Shown here piece by piece: positions 34,732 through 43,792 of a stretch of 64,000 nucleotides of DNA. The notes below the pieces were generated by a model. It saw only the letters and a list, made by a program, of their open reading frames with translations, had not been told where the DNA came from and searched no databases. Source of the DNA: Microbulbifer pacificus (GTDB lineage: Bacteria; Pseudomonadota; Gammaproteobacteria; Pseudomonadales; Cellvibrionaceae); contig NZ_CP137555.1 of the NCBI RefSeq assembly GCF_033723955.1, forward strand, positions 1,508,501 through 1,572,500. The letters are read 5' to 3'. How positions within the stretch are numbered: the stretch's first letter is position 1; each line of letters begins with the position of its first letter. The position numbers were made by a program, and so were the translations under genes.

Positions 34732-36219
34732 TCAGGCAGTGGCCACTTGGCCATCCTCGGCGGCAGTCGACACCTGCTCCTCACGCACGAAGAACACCGA
34801 GATCGCACCGCATACCATGAACACACCGGCGAGCATGATGATGTAGATGGCCTGGTTGTCGAACAGGGTTGCCAGGATCGGGCCCGCCACCAGCGCGGAG
34901 ACGATCTGCGGCGCGGCGATAGTGAAGTTGAAGATACCCATGTACACGCCGGTTTTGCTCGCCGGCAGCGCGTCGGAAAGGATCGAGTACGGCATGGCCA
35001 GGATCGCGGCCCAGGCGATACCCACACCGATCATCGGCAGCAGCAGGCCAATGGCTCCGCTGGGTACGGTCACTTCGGTAATCAGCAGATTCACCTGGGT
35101 GGCTTCGCCGCCCTGGAACAGCACAAAGCTCATATAGCCCAGGCCGCCCAGCAGCAGCGACAGCGCGTAGGTGAGCTTGCGACCGAGGGTATTCGCCACC
35201 CGCGCCAGCACGATGGAGAAGAGCGCGGCAAACAGCGAGTAGGCAGCAAAGATAATACCTACCCAGTCACCGGCAGCGCCCTTGGCGGCGGCAATGTGCG
35301 CAGGAATTTCACCAACAGATTCGAGGTAGTGGGAGTCGAACCATTTGGCCTCCACACCCCATACGTGCTGGGTAATGGCCGGGGTGGTATAGACCCACAT
35401 GATGAACAGCGAGAACCAGGAGAAGAACTGCACCAGCGCCAGCTGGCGCATGGTCTTGGGCATGCTCACCAGCAGACGGAAGAAGCCGCCGAGGCGCTGG
35501 GCCAGGGACTTGCGCTCCGCCAGCTCGCGGGCCAGTTCCGCTTCATCGATCCCTTTGTAGGCGTTGTACTCCTTCGGTGCATACTCCTTGGTGCGGAATA
35601 CGGTCCACAACACCGAACCCAGCAGCACCGAGGCGCCAATATAGAAGGCCCAGATCACCGAGGGTGCCACCTCACCGGTACGGGAGCTGTTCTCGAGGCC
35701 AATCACGTTGGTCAGGATAAACGGCAGCATGGAGCCCATCACCGCACCGATGTTGATCAGCAGTGACTGCACCGCGTACCCCACGGTGCGCTGCTCCGAG
35801 GGCACCATGTCCGAGACCAGCGCGCGGAACGGCTGCATGGTGACGTTGAAGGCCGCATCCATCAGCGCCAGCATCACCCCGCCGAACAGGATCGGCGCGA
35901 TGAACGCCACCGCGATACCGGCATTGGGCATAAACGCCATGCCCACGGCAGCAGCGATGGCACCGAACAGGATATAGGGATTGCGGCGACCGAAGCGGTT
36001 CCAGGTGCGGTCGGACGCGGAGCCGACGATCGGCTGCACGATGAGCCCCATCAGGGGCGCCACGATCCAGAACAGGGACAGTGAGTGCAGATCTGCACCC
36101 AGGTCGGAGAGGATCCTGCTGGCGTTGGCATTCTGCAGGGCAAAACCGAACTGCACCCCGAGAAAACCGAGGCTGACGTTCCATACCTGCCAGAAGGGAA
36201 GCTTGGGCTGTTTGTTCAT
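34732..36219 (-). CDS. SLC45/GPH-like sugar MFS transporter, probably for maltodextrins
   Basis: Around 495 residues with twelve predicted helices. ATG 36219 follows AGGCGG by nine bases; the open frame extends to GTG 36261. LPFWQVWNVSLGFLGVQFGFALQNANASRI at the N terminus and GSASDRTWNRFGRRNPYILFGA after helix 2 are typical of SLC45-like proton/disaccharide symporters linked to alpha-glucan use in marine bacteria and Caulobacter-like species. A central hydrophilic loop carries LARELAERKSLAQRLG. A MalT-box-like inverted pair lies about 105 bp upstream, which ties it to the malT regulon and suggests a maltose or maltodextrin substrate. This link is inferred, not shown. Confidence 0.88.
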   Translation of the reverse strand: MNKQPKLPFWQVWNVSLGFLGVQFGFALQNANASRILSDLGADLHSLSLFWIVAPLMGLIVQPIVGSASDRTWNRFGRRNPYILFGAIAAAVGMAFMPNAGIAVAFIAPILFGGVMLALMDAAFNVTMQPFRALVSDMVPSEQRTVGYAVQSLLINIGAVMGSMLPFILTNVIGLENSSRTGEVAPSVIWAFYIGASVLLGSVLWTVFRTKEYAPKEYNAYKGIDEAELARELAERKSLAQRLGGFFRLLVSMPKTMRQLALVQFFSWFSLFIMWVYTTPAITQHVWGVEAKWFDSHYLESVGEIPAHIAAAKGAAGDWVGIIFAAYSLFAALFSIVLARVANTLGRKLTYALSLLLGGLGYMSFVLFQGGEATQVNLLITEVTVPSGAIGLLLPMIGVGIAWAAILAMPYSILSDALPASKTGVYMGIFNFTIAAPQIVSALVAGPILATLFDNQAIYIIMLAGVFMVCGAISVFFVREEQVSTAAEDGQVATA

Positions 36220-36323
36220 CGCATTGACCGCCTGTTTATTGTTTACGTCGGGCGTGAGCACCGGGCTGTTGCGGTGCGGCGCTCTGGTTATGCCGGCATT
36301 GTGTCAGCCGGGACAATGCCGGC

Positions 36324-36347
36324 CATCCTCCCCGGCGGGGGTGGAGG
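36324..36347 (-). promoter_or_regulatory. Inverted pair of MalT-box-like sites before the sugar MFS gene
   Basis: CATCCTCCCC (36324-36333) and GGGGTGGAGG (36338-36347), each one mismatch from the MalT consensus, separated by four bases. The arrangement closely matches that at 51301. Confidence 0.55.
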
Positions 36348-36439
36348 GCAACGTTATTCACGTCGCCGACTGCCGTGCAGCTGCCGCCGACGGCACGCCA
36401 AACTTAAAATCCACCACCCATAAAGTCCTTAAATTTGGA

Positions 36440-36560
36440 TATAAATTATATTTTTATGACTTAAGTTCCATATAAAGGACATTGAATGAATATATTGCAA
36501 TATCCTAAATTAGGGACATAATCCCCATAAATACCACTTAAATCCCAATTAACGCACCTT
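36440..36560 (+). promoter_or_regulatory. AT-rich hipBA promoter region with palindrome
   Basis: The 120 bp before hipB are strongly AT-rich. They hold the perfect palindrome ATATTGCAATAT (36492-36503) and a TATCC...GGGACATA half-site pair that resembles HipB operators (TATCC-N8-GGATA). HipB autorepression is expected from the family. Confidence 0.45.
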
Positions 36561-36911
36561 ATGGACCACGGAATGAAATCCCCCGCCGCGATTGCGGAGA
36601 CCCTGGGCCAGCGCCTGAAACAGGCGCGCCTGAATCGGGACCTCACCCAGCAGGAGGTGGCCGAACGCGCCGGCGTCAGCCGCAAGGCGGTGCTCAATGC
36701 CGAAAAGGGCAAGACACAGCTGGAGGTGCTCATCGCCATACTGCAGGCGCTCGATCTCACCGCCCAGCTCGACAACTTCCTGCCGCCGCAACCGCCCTCC
36801 CCCATCCAGCTCGCCAAGCTGCAGGGCAAGCAGCGCCAGCGCGCCTCCGGCCAGCGCGGCCAGGGTGCCAGGGATAAAGATGAAGACGAACAGGAGGTAC
36901 CCGAATGGTGA
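36561..36911 (+). CDS. hipB: HipB-like XRE antitoxin
   Basis: A 116-residue protein. Residues 12-65 are a Cro/XRE helix-turn-helix (LGQRLKQARLNRDLTQQEVAERAGVSRKAV, then LIAILQALDL). The C terminus is a charged, flexible tail rich in Gln, Arg, Asp and Glu. In HipBA modules HipB binds operators and neutralises the HipA kinase. Its TGA overlaps the hipA start by seven bases, the usual arrangement. The start may also be ATG at 36573. Confidence 0.88.
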   Translation: MDHGMKSPAAIAETLGQRLKQARLNRDLTQQEVAERAGVSRKAVLNAEKGKTQLEVLIAILQALDLTAQLDNFLPPQPPSPIQLAKLQGKQRQRASGQRGQGARDKDEDEQEVPEW

Positions 36912-38221
36912 TGGAAGTCATCGGTGTGGAATACCAAGGGCAGAGCGCCGGCGCGGTCAGCTTCGACACGGATACCGGCGTCGGCGCCTTTGAATACGAT
37001 CCCGCCTTTATCGATAGCGGCATCGAACTCTCTCCCCTCAAGATGCCCCTAGCACGGCGCATCTATAGCTTCCCGGAACTGCGCTTCGACACCTTCCGCG
37101 GCCTGCCCGGGCTGATCGCCGATTCCCTGCCCGACGACTTCGGCAACGCGGTACTCAACGCCTGGATGGCCGCCCAGGGCAAACACCCGGACGACATCAG
37201 CCCACTGCAACGGCTGCAGTACACCGGCAAACGCGGCATGGGCGCACTGGAATACACCCCCGCCACCCGCATCAAGAGACTCAACGCCTCTCAGGAAATC
37301 GCCATTGATGAACTGGTGGCCATCGCCCAGGAAGTGCTCGACCACCACAGCGGTTTCAGAGTGCACCTGGACAAAACCGGCGAGGACAACCGCGAAGCCA
37401 TGATGGCACTGATGTCCGTCGGCATGAGTGCCGGTGGCGCCCGCCCCAAGGCGGTACTCGCCTTCAACAAGGACTTCACCCAGGTGCGCTCCGGGCAAAC
37501 CGAAGTACCGGAAGGCTTCACCCACTACCTGATGAAGTTCGACGGCGTCAGCGAGCACAACAAGGACCGGGAAACCTTCGGCGACCCCATGGGCTTCGGT
37601 GCCATGGAATACGTTTACCATCAGATGGCCACCGACTGCGGCATCGACATGATGCCCTGCCACCTGCTGCGCGAGGGCAACCGCCGACATTTTGTCACCG
37701 AGCGCTTCGACCGCCGCGGCAACGACAAGATCCACATCCAGACCCTGAACGGTATCGCCCATGTGGACTACAAAATTCCCGGCTCGTTTTCCTATAGCGA
37801 ACTGTTTGCCGTCGCACGGCAACTGAAACTCCCCGCCAAAGACGCCGAACAGCTGTTGCTGCGCATGGTGTTCAACATCGTCGCGCGCAATCACGACGAT
37901 CACGCTAAGAACTTTGCCTTTCAACTAGCCGGAAAAACCTGGCAGCTTGCACCGGCTTATGACCTTGCCTATAGCTACAAGCCGGGCAGCCGATGGGTAA
38001 ACAACCACTGGATGAGCCTCAACGGCAAGCGCGACAATTTCACCCGCGAGGATATTTACAGCCTGGAAAAAATCAGTCCGCTGTTTAGCCGGCGGAAGAT
38101 CGACGGTGTTGTGGATAATGTGGTGGAGCAGGTGTCGCGCTGGCGAGATCTGGCAACTGAGCACGAAGTCCCGTCTTCGCTGGTTGAGGAGATTGAGGGG
38201 AATCTTAGGCTGAAGCTATAG
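36905..38221 (+). CDS. hipA: HipA-family serine/threonine kinase toxin
   Basis: A 438-residue protein of full family length. N-terminal part: GAVSFDTDTGVGAFEYDPAFI. ATP-binding kinase core: GGARPKAVL near residue 180, HYLMKF, then the catalytic ARNHDDHAKNF with Asp331 at the position of the E. coli catalytic Asp309, and LAPAYDLAYS with the metal-binding Asp. E. coli HipA phosphorylates glutamyl-tRNA synthetase and induces dormancy; this homologue's target is not known. All catalytic residues I can check are intact. It overlaps hipB and is followed after 45 bp by the nuclease-helicase gene in the same direction. Confidence 0.9.
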   Translation: MVMEVIGVEYQGQSAGAVSFDTDTGVGAFEYDPAFIDSGIELSPLKMPLARRIYSFPELRFDTFRGLPGLIADSLPDDFGNAVLNAWMAAQGKHPDDISPLQRLQYTGKRGMGALEYTPATRIKRLNASQEIAIDELVAIAQEVLDHHSGFRVHLDKTGEDNREAMMALMSVGMSAGGARPKAVLAFNKDFTQVRSGQTEVPEGFTHYLMKFDGVSEHNKDRETFGDPMGFGAMEYVYHQMATDCGIDMMPCHLLREGNRRHFVTERFDRRGNDKIHIQTLNGIAHVDYKIPGSFSYSELFAVARQLKLPAKDAEQLLLRMVFNIVARNHDDHAKNFAFQLAGKTWQLAPAYDLAYSYKPGSRWVNNHWMSLNGKRDNFTREDIYSLEKISPLFSRRKIDGVVDNVVEQVSRWRDLATEHEVPSSLVEEIEGNLRLKL

Positions 38222-38266
38222 AAAAGATAGAAGAATGAAGATGGCTCAAAGGAGATCAGCATAACC

Positions 38267-40300
38267 GTGGAAAGATGGTACTTCGATTGCACCCTTGCGG
38301 ATTTACAGAATCAAAGCTCAGAAACGATCCTAGGACACCTCGCAGCAAAGCACGACTTTGCGCTAGATCATTTGCAGCGTGAATCGTGGATCAACGAAAT
38401 CAAACACCTCCGAGAAACACTTACCAGCATTTCCAAGGGGCACCTGTTTTTCGAGTATACAATTCCAAGGATGGGTAGGCGCGCAGATATCGTATTGGTA
38501 GTGGGCGCAACCATATTCGTGATCGAATATAAGGTCGGCGCCACGAAATTTAATACGGCCGATCAACGTCAAACTATCGGCTACGCTCTTGACCTTGAAT
38601 GTTTTCATGAGGGCACCCACGATCGAAGAGTCGTTCCTGTCCTGCTTGCAACCGCCGCTCGCGAGCAACGATCACAGCTTCCAGATTTTGGTTCAGGCGT
38701 ATGTGAAATAATCTGTACTAACGGCCTATTGCTTCGAAAGGCAGTCCTCGCAGCCTCAAACATCCATGATTCACCCATCGACCCGATGGTTTGGGCCAAG
38801 GCTCGCTACAAGCCAACCCCAACGATCATCGAAGCAGCCATGAGCCTCTACGCGGGGCACAATGTGGCCGACATATCCCGAAGCGATGCAGGTGCAGTCA
38901 ATCTCACGACTACAGCAAAAGCCGTTTCAGCCATTATCGAAAACGCGAAACAAACTGACGAAAAATCTATCGTGTTCGTTTCTGGCGTCCCGGGCTCCGG
39001 CAAGACGCTTGCCGGCCTAAATATCGCCACGGCTCGAGCACGCCAACACGAAGAAGACCACGCGGTGTTTCTCTCTGGAAATGGTCCACTCGTCGAAGTA
39101 CTAAGAGAATCCCTGGCTCGTGATCAGGTGGACCGGGCCAAGACAGGTGGAGAATCTATCACCAAGGAACAGGCCATACGCCGAGCATCTTCTTTCATCC
39201 AGAACGTTCACCACTTTCGCGATGAAGCATTAAGAGATATGGATGCTGCCCCTATTGAACGCGTTGCAGTCTTTGATGAAGCGCAACGAGCCTGGGATCA
39301 AGAAAAGACAACTAAATTCATGCGCGAGCGCCGACGCGCCAACCACTGGGAAATGTCAGAACCTGAATTTCTGATCTCCGCGATGGATCGCCACGAAGGA
39401 TGGTGCGTCATCGTGTGCCTCATCGGCAATGGCCAAGAAATCCACACCGGCGAAGCAGGTATTACAGAATGGTTCGCCGCACTTAAAAACCGCTTCCCAC
39501 ACTGGCAAGCGTACGTCCCACAATCCCAAGATCTGCAGGCATCAGAAATTCACTACATCAACCAAAACGTGAATACAAAATCACGGCCTGGTCTACATCT
39601 CTCAACATGCATCCGTTCATTCCGCTCCGAAGCCGTCGCCGCCTGGGTCAATGCAGTGCTCAGCGCAGATGCTGAAAGCGCTCAGGCGGTGCTAGAAAAG
39701 CCTAGTGAATACCCGATTTACGTTAGTAGAGACCTTCAGGCTTGTCGGGAGTGGCTTCGTGAAAAAGCTAGAGGCACTGATCGGGTCGGGCTTGTGGCAA
39801 GCTCCAATGCTCTGCGCCTCAAACCCCATGGCATTCACGTGAAGGCAGGCATAAGCGTCAAGAACTGGTTCTTGGATTGGGAGGACGACGTCCGATCTAG
39901 CCAAGCTCTCGAAGACGTCGCCACCGAATTTGCCGTTCAAGGGCTCGAGCTGGATTGGAGCGGAGTATGTTGGGACGCCAACTTACGCTTCACTCATGGC
40001 GCCTGGGAAACTCATAAGTTCAGTGGCTCAAAATGGATGGCCATCAAGAAAGAGGCAGACCAACGCTACCTTGTTAACGCCTACAGAGTCCTTCTCACCC
40101 GGGCACGAAAAGGTATGATCATATTCGTTCCTGAAGGAGATACTGCAGACTTAACGAGGCTTGCAGCCTACTACGACCAGACATACGAGTATTTGCTTAC
40201 ATGCGGTGTCCTACCACTGGCGGAGCACTCTGAGGCTGCTAGAAATTTTCTGCCTAACACACCGCCAAACAAAATTCCGCTCCCCTCCATCACTGCGTAG
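38267..40300 (+). CDS. PD-(D/E)xK-like nuclease fused to DUF2075 (Schlafen-type) helicase
   Basis: A 677-residue protein. Residues 60-95 contain RADIVLV...FVIEYKVG, the Asp74/Glu87-x-Lys89 pattern of PD-(D/E)xK nucleases, inside a restriction-like N-terminal domain. Residues 235-655 are a DUF2075/SF1-like ATPase: Walker A GVPGSGKT (240-247), Walker B FDEAQ (336-340), and the closing VNAYRVLLTRARKGMIIFVP motif. GTG starts the frame 12 bases after AAGGAG. The gene is visibly less GC-rich than its neighbours and uses different codons, which suggests acquisition. Such nuclease-helicase fusions occur in defence islands; together with hipBA just upstream, a defence role is plausible but unproven. 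Confidence 0.85.
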   Translation: MERWYFDCTLADLQNQSSETILGHLAAKHDFALDHLQRESWINEIKHLRETLTSISKGHLFFEYTIPRMGRRADIVLVVGATIFVIEYKVGATKFNTADQRQTIGYALDLECFHEGTHDRRVVPVLLATAAREQRSQLPDFGSGVCEIICTNGLLLRKAVLAASNIHDSPIDPMVWAKARYKPTPTIIEAAMSLYAGHNVADISRSDAGAVNLTTTAKAVSAIIENAKQTDEKSIVFVSGVPGSGKTLAGLNIATARARQHEEDHAVFLSGNGPLVEVLRESLARDQVDRAKTGGESITKEQAIRRASSFIQNVHHFRDEALRDMDAAPIERVAVFDEAQRAWDQEKTTKFMRERRRANHWEMSEPEFLISAMDRHEGWCVIVCLIGNGQEIHTGEAGITEWFAALKNRFPHWQAYVPQSQDLQASEIHYINQNVNTKSRPGLHLSTCIRSFRSEAVAAWVNAVLSADAESAQAVLEKPSEYPIYVSRDLQACREWLREKARGTDRVGLVASSNALRLKPHGIHVKAGISVKNWFLDWEDDVRSSQALEDVATEFAVQGLELDWSGVCWDANLRFTHGAWETHKFSGSKWMAIKKEADQRYLVNAYRVLLTRARKGMIIFVPEGDTADLTRLAAYYDQTYEYLLTCGVLPLAEHSEAARNFLPNTPPNKIPLPSITA

Positions 40301-40332
40301 GAATTATTAAGTTTAAAGCAGGTTTTTTATTG

Positions 40333-41034
40333 TCAAGTTTTATTGATACGTCTCCCAACCGTTTTCTTTGCCAGAAAGATAGCGTGTCGCGCTCCCTTGC
40401 CGGGGCGCTCGCGCACGGTTTTCACTTCGACCTGAAAACCAATCTTTTTCAGGCGATTGGCGTAAGTGGTATCGGGCGACGCTGACCACACCGCCAGCAC
40501 TCCGCCCGGCGTAAGGCTCTTGTAGATACTGCTGGTACCTTCCACGGAGTACAGCCAGTTATTGTCGCTGTGGGTCAGCCCCTCGGGGCCGTTATCGACA
40601 TCCAGCAGCACGGCGTCGTAGCTGCCGTCGCGATTCACCAGCAATTCACCCACATCGCCGATATGTACGACGACGCGGCTATCATCCAGTGGTCGTCCGG
40701 CGCAGGCGCCCAGTGGCCCGCGATTCCACTCAACAACTTCGGGGATCAGGTCGGCGACGATCACCTCGGCGCTAGACGGCACTGCATCGAGCGCCGCGGC
40801 TAGCGTGTAGCCCATGCCCATGCCGCCCACGACGACACGTGCTTTCTCGTGATTCTTCAGGTGGGCACAGCCCAGCACTGAAAGCTGCTGCTCGCTGTTA
40901 AACCGGCGGCTGTTCATCAATTCGCCGCGGGGACCAGACAGGGAAATGGAGAACTCCTGGTCGCGCTGGCGCAGCGTGAGTATGCCGCCATCGTTGGGAA
41001 TATGGGCGGTACCGAGTTCAATCCAGGGTTTCAT
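40333..41034 (-). CDS. Spermidine-synthase-like methyltransferase-fold protein
   Basis: A 233-residue Rossmann-fold protein resembling the spermine/spermidine synthase family: ARVVVGGMGMGYTLAAAL (cofactor loop), VIVADLIPEVVEWNRG, and DAVLLDVDNGPEGLTHSDN where polyamine synthases have DxxDP. The catalytic Asp region is altered, and no N-terminal beta domain of true SpeE is evident, so polyamine synthesis is doubtful. Converges on the nuclease-helicase gene with 32 bp between. Function not assigned. Confidence 0.8.
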   Translation of the reverse strand: MKPWIELGTAHIPNDGGILTLRQRDQEFSISLSGPRGELMNSRRFNSEQQLSVLGCAHLKNHEKARVVVGGMGMGYTLAAALDAVPSSAEVIVADLIPEVVEWNRGPLGACAGRPLDDSRVVVHIGDVGELLVNRDGSYDAVLLDVDNGPEGLTHSDNNWLYSVEGTSSIYKSLTPGGVLAVWSASPDTTYANRLKKIGFQVEVKTVRERPGKGARHAIFLAKKTVGRRINKT

Positions 41035-41209
41035 GGCGTGGGCTCACTATAGTTCGGAGGAGATAGCGCGGAGGAAACAGGGCGGGCAATGTAGCACACG
41101 TTGGTTGGCGGTGCTGCTGACGTTAGAATTACGAGGACCTGCTTGCGCCCGATTACTGTCGTGGCCAGCTATACCGCTTGTTTATACCCGCAACCCCGCC
41201 GAGTGAGTC

Positions 41210-41380
41210 ATGAATCGCAGGAAGAAAGTCAATCAGATACTGAAGAAAAAGGCCAAGAAGTCCAACGACAAGCTTAACCCCAAGAGCAAACCGCGCTATA
41301 TATCTAAGGCCGAGCGTGCCAAGCAGGCACAAAATGCCGACGAGCAACAACAGAAAACGACTCCAGCACAACATAATTGA
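41210..41380 (+). CDS. DUF2986 small basic protein
   Basis: A 56-residue gene. It reads MNRRKKVNQILKKKAKK, then KLNPKSKPRYISKAERAK and a Gln-rich end. This matches DUF2986, a family of very short Lys-rich proteins in marine gammaproteobacteria with no known function. GAGTGAG precedes ATG. The high charge suggests nucleic-acid or ribosome association, which is speculation. Its stop overlaps the upstream open frame of the following MBL gene but not that gene's likely start. Confidence 0.82.
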   Translation: MNRRKKVNQILKKKAKKSNDKLNPKSKPRYISKAERAKQAQNADEQQQKTTPAQHN

Positions 41381-41451
41381 GGCCAACGCCAACAAGCTTG
41401 ACAGGAAAACCCACTACTGATTTTCGAGCCAGCACGTTGCTCCGCTCCAGA

Positions 41452-42348
41452 ATGATTATGCGCAGATCACTCATATCGTTGCTCATTCCACTGCTTTTCT
41501 CGATCCAATCTTTATGCACATTTGCAGAGGACAGGATCGCGTACAAAATCGAGCACCTTAAAGATAATGTCTACCGCTTCACCGCCGGGCATTACCACTC
41601 CGTTTTTATGGTGACCAAGGAAGGGCTATTTCTTACCGATCCTATCAGTGAAGAAGCCGCCACTTATTTGCGAGAACAACTTTCACAACGATTCAAGGTG
41701 CCCATCCGCTATATCGCCTATAGCCATAATCACGTCGATCACACTCTGGGGGGCAATGTCCTGGCTAAAGATGGCGCGACCGTGGTGGCGCATGAATATG
41801 CGGCCGAAGACATAAAATGGACCCGCGCTCCCACCGCAATTCCCGACATTACCTTTCGCGACCAGCTGGCTATCGAGCTGGGTGATAGTCGCGTCGAGCT
41901 TCGCTATCACGGGCCGAACAATGGTCGCGGCTCGGTAAGCATGCGCTTTATGCCGGCGAATGTTCTATATGTTGTCGACTGGATTGTCATTGGCAGGATG
42001 CCCTATCGGGACCTGCTAGGGTACGACATCCATGGCATGATTCACTCCACTCGCGAGGTACTGGCGGCCGACCCTTTCGATCTATTTGTCGGTGGTCACG
42101 CCAATACCGGAACACGCAAAGATGTTCAGCGGTACCTGAGCTATCTTGAAGCACTATACGACGCGGTCCTCGACGGCATGCTGGCGGGGAAAAGCCTGGA
42201 GACACTCCAGTCCGAAATCCGGCTTCCCGAATATGCGGACCTACCAATGTATGAAGAGTGGTTGCCGCTGAACGTTGCCGGCGTATATAAAACCCTGGTG
42301 GAAATGTCGTATTTCAATTTCCGCACGGATATCGATGCTGAATTCTGA
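41452..42348 (+). CDS. Exported MBL-fold metallo-hydrolase
   Basis: About 298 residues from ATG 41452 (the frame opens at TTG 41377). The start gives a signal peptide MIMRRSLISLLIPLLFS ending near TFA, so the enzyme is periplasmic. The zinc motif HNHVDH (YSHNHVDHTLGG) and later GHANTG provide ligands of the metallo-beta-lactamase fold. Overall it resembles periplasmic SoxH/quinoprotein-relay-like hydrolases more than beta-lactamases. The substrate is unknown. It begins a run of small same-strand genes to 44.26 kb. Confidence 0.84.
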   Translation: MIMRRSLISLLIPLLFSIQSLCTFAEDRIAYKIEHLKDNVYRFTAGHYHSVFMVTKEGLFLTDPISEEAATYLREQLSQRFKVPIRYIAYSHNHVDHTLGGNVLAKDGATVVAHEYAAEDIKWTRAPTAIPDITFRDQLAIELGDSRVELRYHGPNNGRGSVSMRFMPANVLYVVDWIVIGRMPYRDLLGYDIHGMIHSTREVLAADPFDLFVGGHANTGTRKDVQRYLSYLEALYDAVLDGMLAGKSLETLQSEIRLPEYADLPMYEEWLPLNVAGVYKTLVEMSYFNFRTDIDAEF

Positions 42349-42396
42349 ACAAACTATTAAAAATAGATAAAGCGAAATAAAACGCCGGAGAACTCC

Positions 42397-42780
42397 ATGA
42401 ACAGAGCGAAAAGGCTCAGTTACCTGAGCATCGCACTTTATGTATTTGGCATTGTCTTCATCGCAGGCGTTCCGGCGATGATGATGTTCATCTGGCCTTC
42501 CGGCTGGGGTTGGACACCTTCACAGCCAGAATATGAACAGATGATCATGGGTGTTTACGCGACCCTTGGGGTGTTTTTGATTCTCGCCGCAAAGGATCCC
42601 ATGGCAAACAAGAGCCTTATCTGGTTTACCATCTGGTCGAGCATTGTTCATGGCGGCATCATGTTCATACAGGCCCTCGCCGATGAGACCGACCGCGCAA
42701 ATTTACTTGGGGACATTCCCGCGTTATTCCTGGTGGCCGCGGTACTCTTTTATTTGATGCCCAAGAAATCGGATATTTAA
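42397..42780 (+). CDS. Small four-helix membrane protein (DUF6632-like)
   Basis: 127 residues with four hydrophobic helices (about 9-32, 48-66, 74-92, 104-121). LGVFLILAAKDPMANKSLIWFTIWSSIVHG is the recognisable part and resembles DUF6632. Function unknown. GGAG precedes ATG. Lies 48 bp after the MBL gene. Confidence 0.75.
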   Translation: MNRAKRLSYLSIALYVFGIVFIAGVPAMMMFIWPSGWGWTPSQPEYEQMIMGVYATLGVFLILAAKDPMANKSLIWFTIWSSIVHGGIMFIQALADETDRANLLGDIPALFLVAAVLFYLMPKKSDI

Positions 42781-42857
42781 GAGGTTCCCTGCCGATAACA
42801 TCACTTGTGAACTCCGTTAATTGAGCGGCAAGAACTCCGCACTTAAGCGAGAAAAGC

Positions 42858-43241
42858 ATGTACTACATAGTGGAAACCAATAAGACTTTCGATGTCGCAG
42901 CGGGTGACCTCGAGCAGGCGGTCAAACAGAATAACTTTGGTGTTCTGCATGTCCACGATCTGGCCACGACGCTGCGCAGCAAGGGCATTGAATTCAATGA
43001 GAAGTGCAAGGTATTCGAGGTCTGCAATCCGCTGCAGGCATCGAAAGTGATGGCGCTGGACATGCGGCTTAATATGGCCCTACCCTGTCGCATCTCTGTC
43101 TACACCGAAGACGGCAAGGTCAAAATCGGCTATATCAAGCCGGTTGAGATGCTCAGCGCCCTGTCGAGCGATCCCGCACTGGCAGATATTGCCAGTGAGG
43201 TTGAGTCGTCGATGATAAAAATCCTGCGCGACGCACAATAG
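42858..43241 (+). CDS. DUF302 domain protein
   Basis: A 127-residue soluble protein. FDVAAGDLEQAVKQNNFGVLHVHDLATTL and FEVCNPLQASKVM are the DUF302 hallmarks, followed by LPCRISVYTEDGKVKIGYIKP. The fold forms dimers with a small pocket; the function is not established. There is no signal peptide. The ribosome site GAGAAAAG lies just before ATG. Confidence 0.88.
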   Translation: MYYIVETNKTFDVAAGDLEQAVKQNNFGVLHVHDLATTLRSKGIEFNEKCKVFEVCNPLQASKVMALDMRLNMALPCRISVYTEDGKVKIGYIKPVEMLSALSSDPALADIASEVESSMIKILRDAQ

Positions 43242-43309
43242 TATTCCCCTGGCCCGTCCTGTCACCGGAAAGACGGTGCAGTGGCGGGCACACCCGAAGT
43301 ACCCTGACC

Positions 43310-43783
43310 ATGCAAATAATAGATCTGTCAGAAATGCCGCAGGCGATTGAAACACTGGCCCGCTGGCATTACAGCGAATGGCAGCATCTGTACCCCGGTG
43401 AAACCCAGGGGGATTTCGAGAAAGATCTCCGCGCGTCAATGGCTGTGAATGTGATCCCGAGCACTTTTGTTGCCGTGGATAAAGGCAACGTCATCGGCTC
43501 TATCAGCCTGCTCGAGCGCGACATGGATATCAGCGAGTCGTGGACGCCGTGGCTGGCAAACCTGTTCGTACATCAGGATTACCGCCAACAGGGTGTGGGC
43601 AAGCAGCTGATCGAGTATTTAACCCGATTCTGCAGCGTCAATTCGATCAATCACTTGTACCTGTTTACCCCGGACAGCCGATCCTATTACCAGACACTGG
43701 GTTGGGCACTGTTGAGGCATCAGGTTTACAAGGGTGAACAGGTGGATATCATGGTCCGCGAATTATCCGCGGCAGGTAAATAA
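43310..43783 (+). CDS. GNAT-family N-acetyltransferase
   Basis: A 157-residue acetyltransferase. The acetyl-CoA site is LFVHQDYRQQGVGKQLIEYL (about 85-105), with the RxxGxG/A-type signature QQGVGK, and the C-terminal YYQTLGW block is typical. IGSISLLERDMD forms the central strand. The substrate cannot be inferred. It sits nine bases before the GyrI-like gene, so the two are probably co-transcribed. Confidence 0.88.
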   Translation: MQIIDLSEMPQAIETLARWHYSEWQHLYPGETQGDFEKDLRASMAVNVIPSTFVAVDKGNVIGSISLLERDMDISESWTPWLANLFVHQDYRQQGVGKQLIEYLTRFCSVNSINHLYLFTPDSRSYYQTLGWALLRHQVYKGEQVDIMVRELSAAGK

Positions 43784-43792
43784 ACAGCAGCC

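Noticed and set aside
33263..34846. Open frame of 527 residues on the plus strand
   Set aside because: It is antisense to the AGCS symporter, and its His/Gln/Arg-rich composition is typical of a shadow frame.
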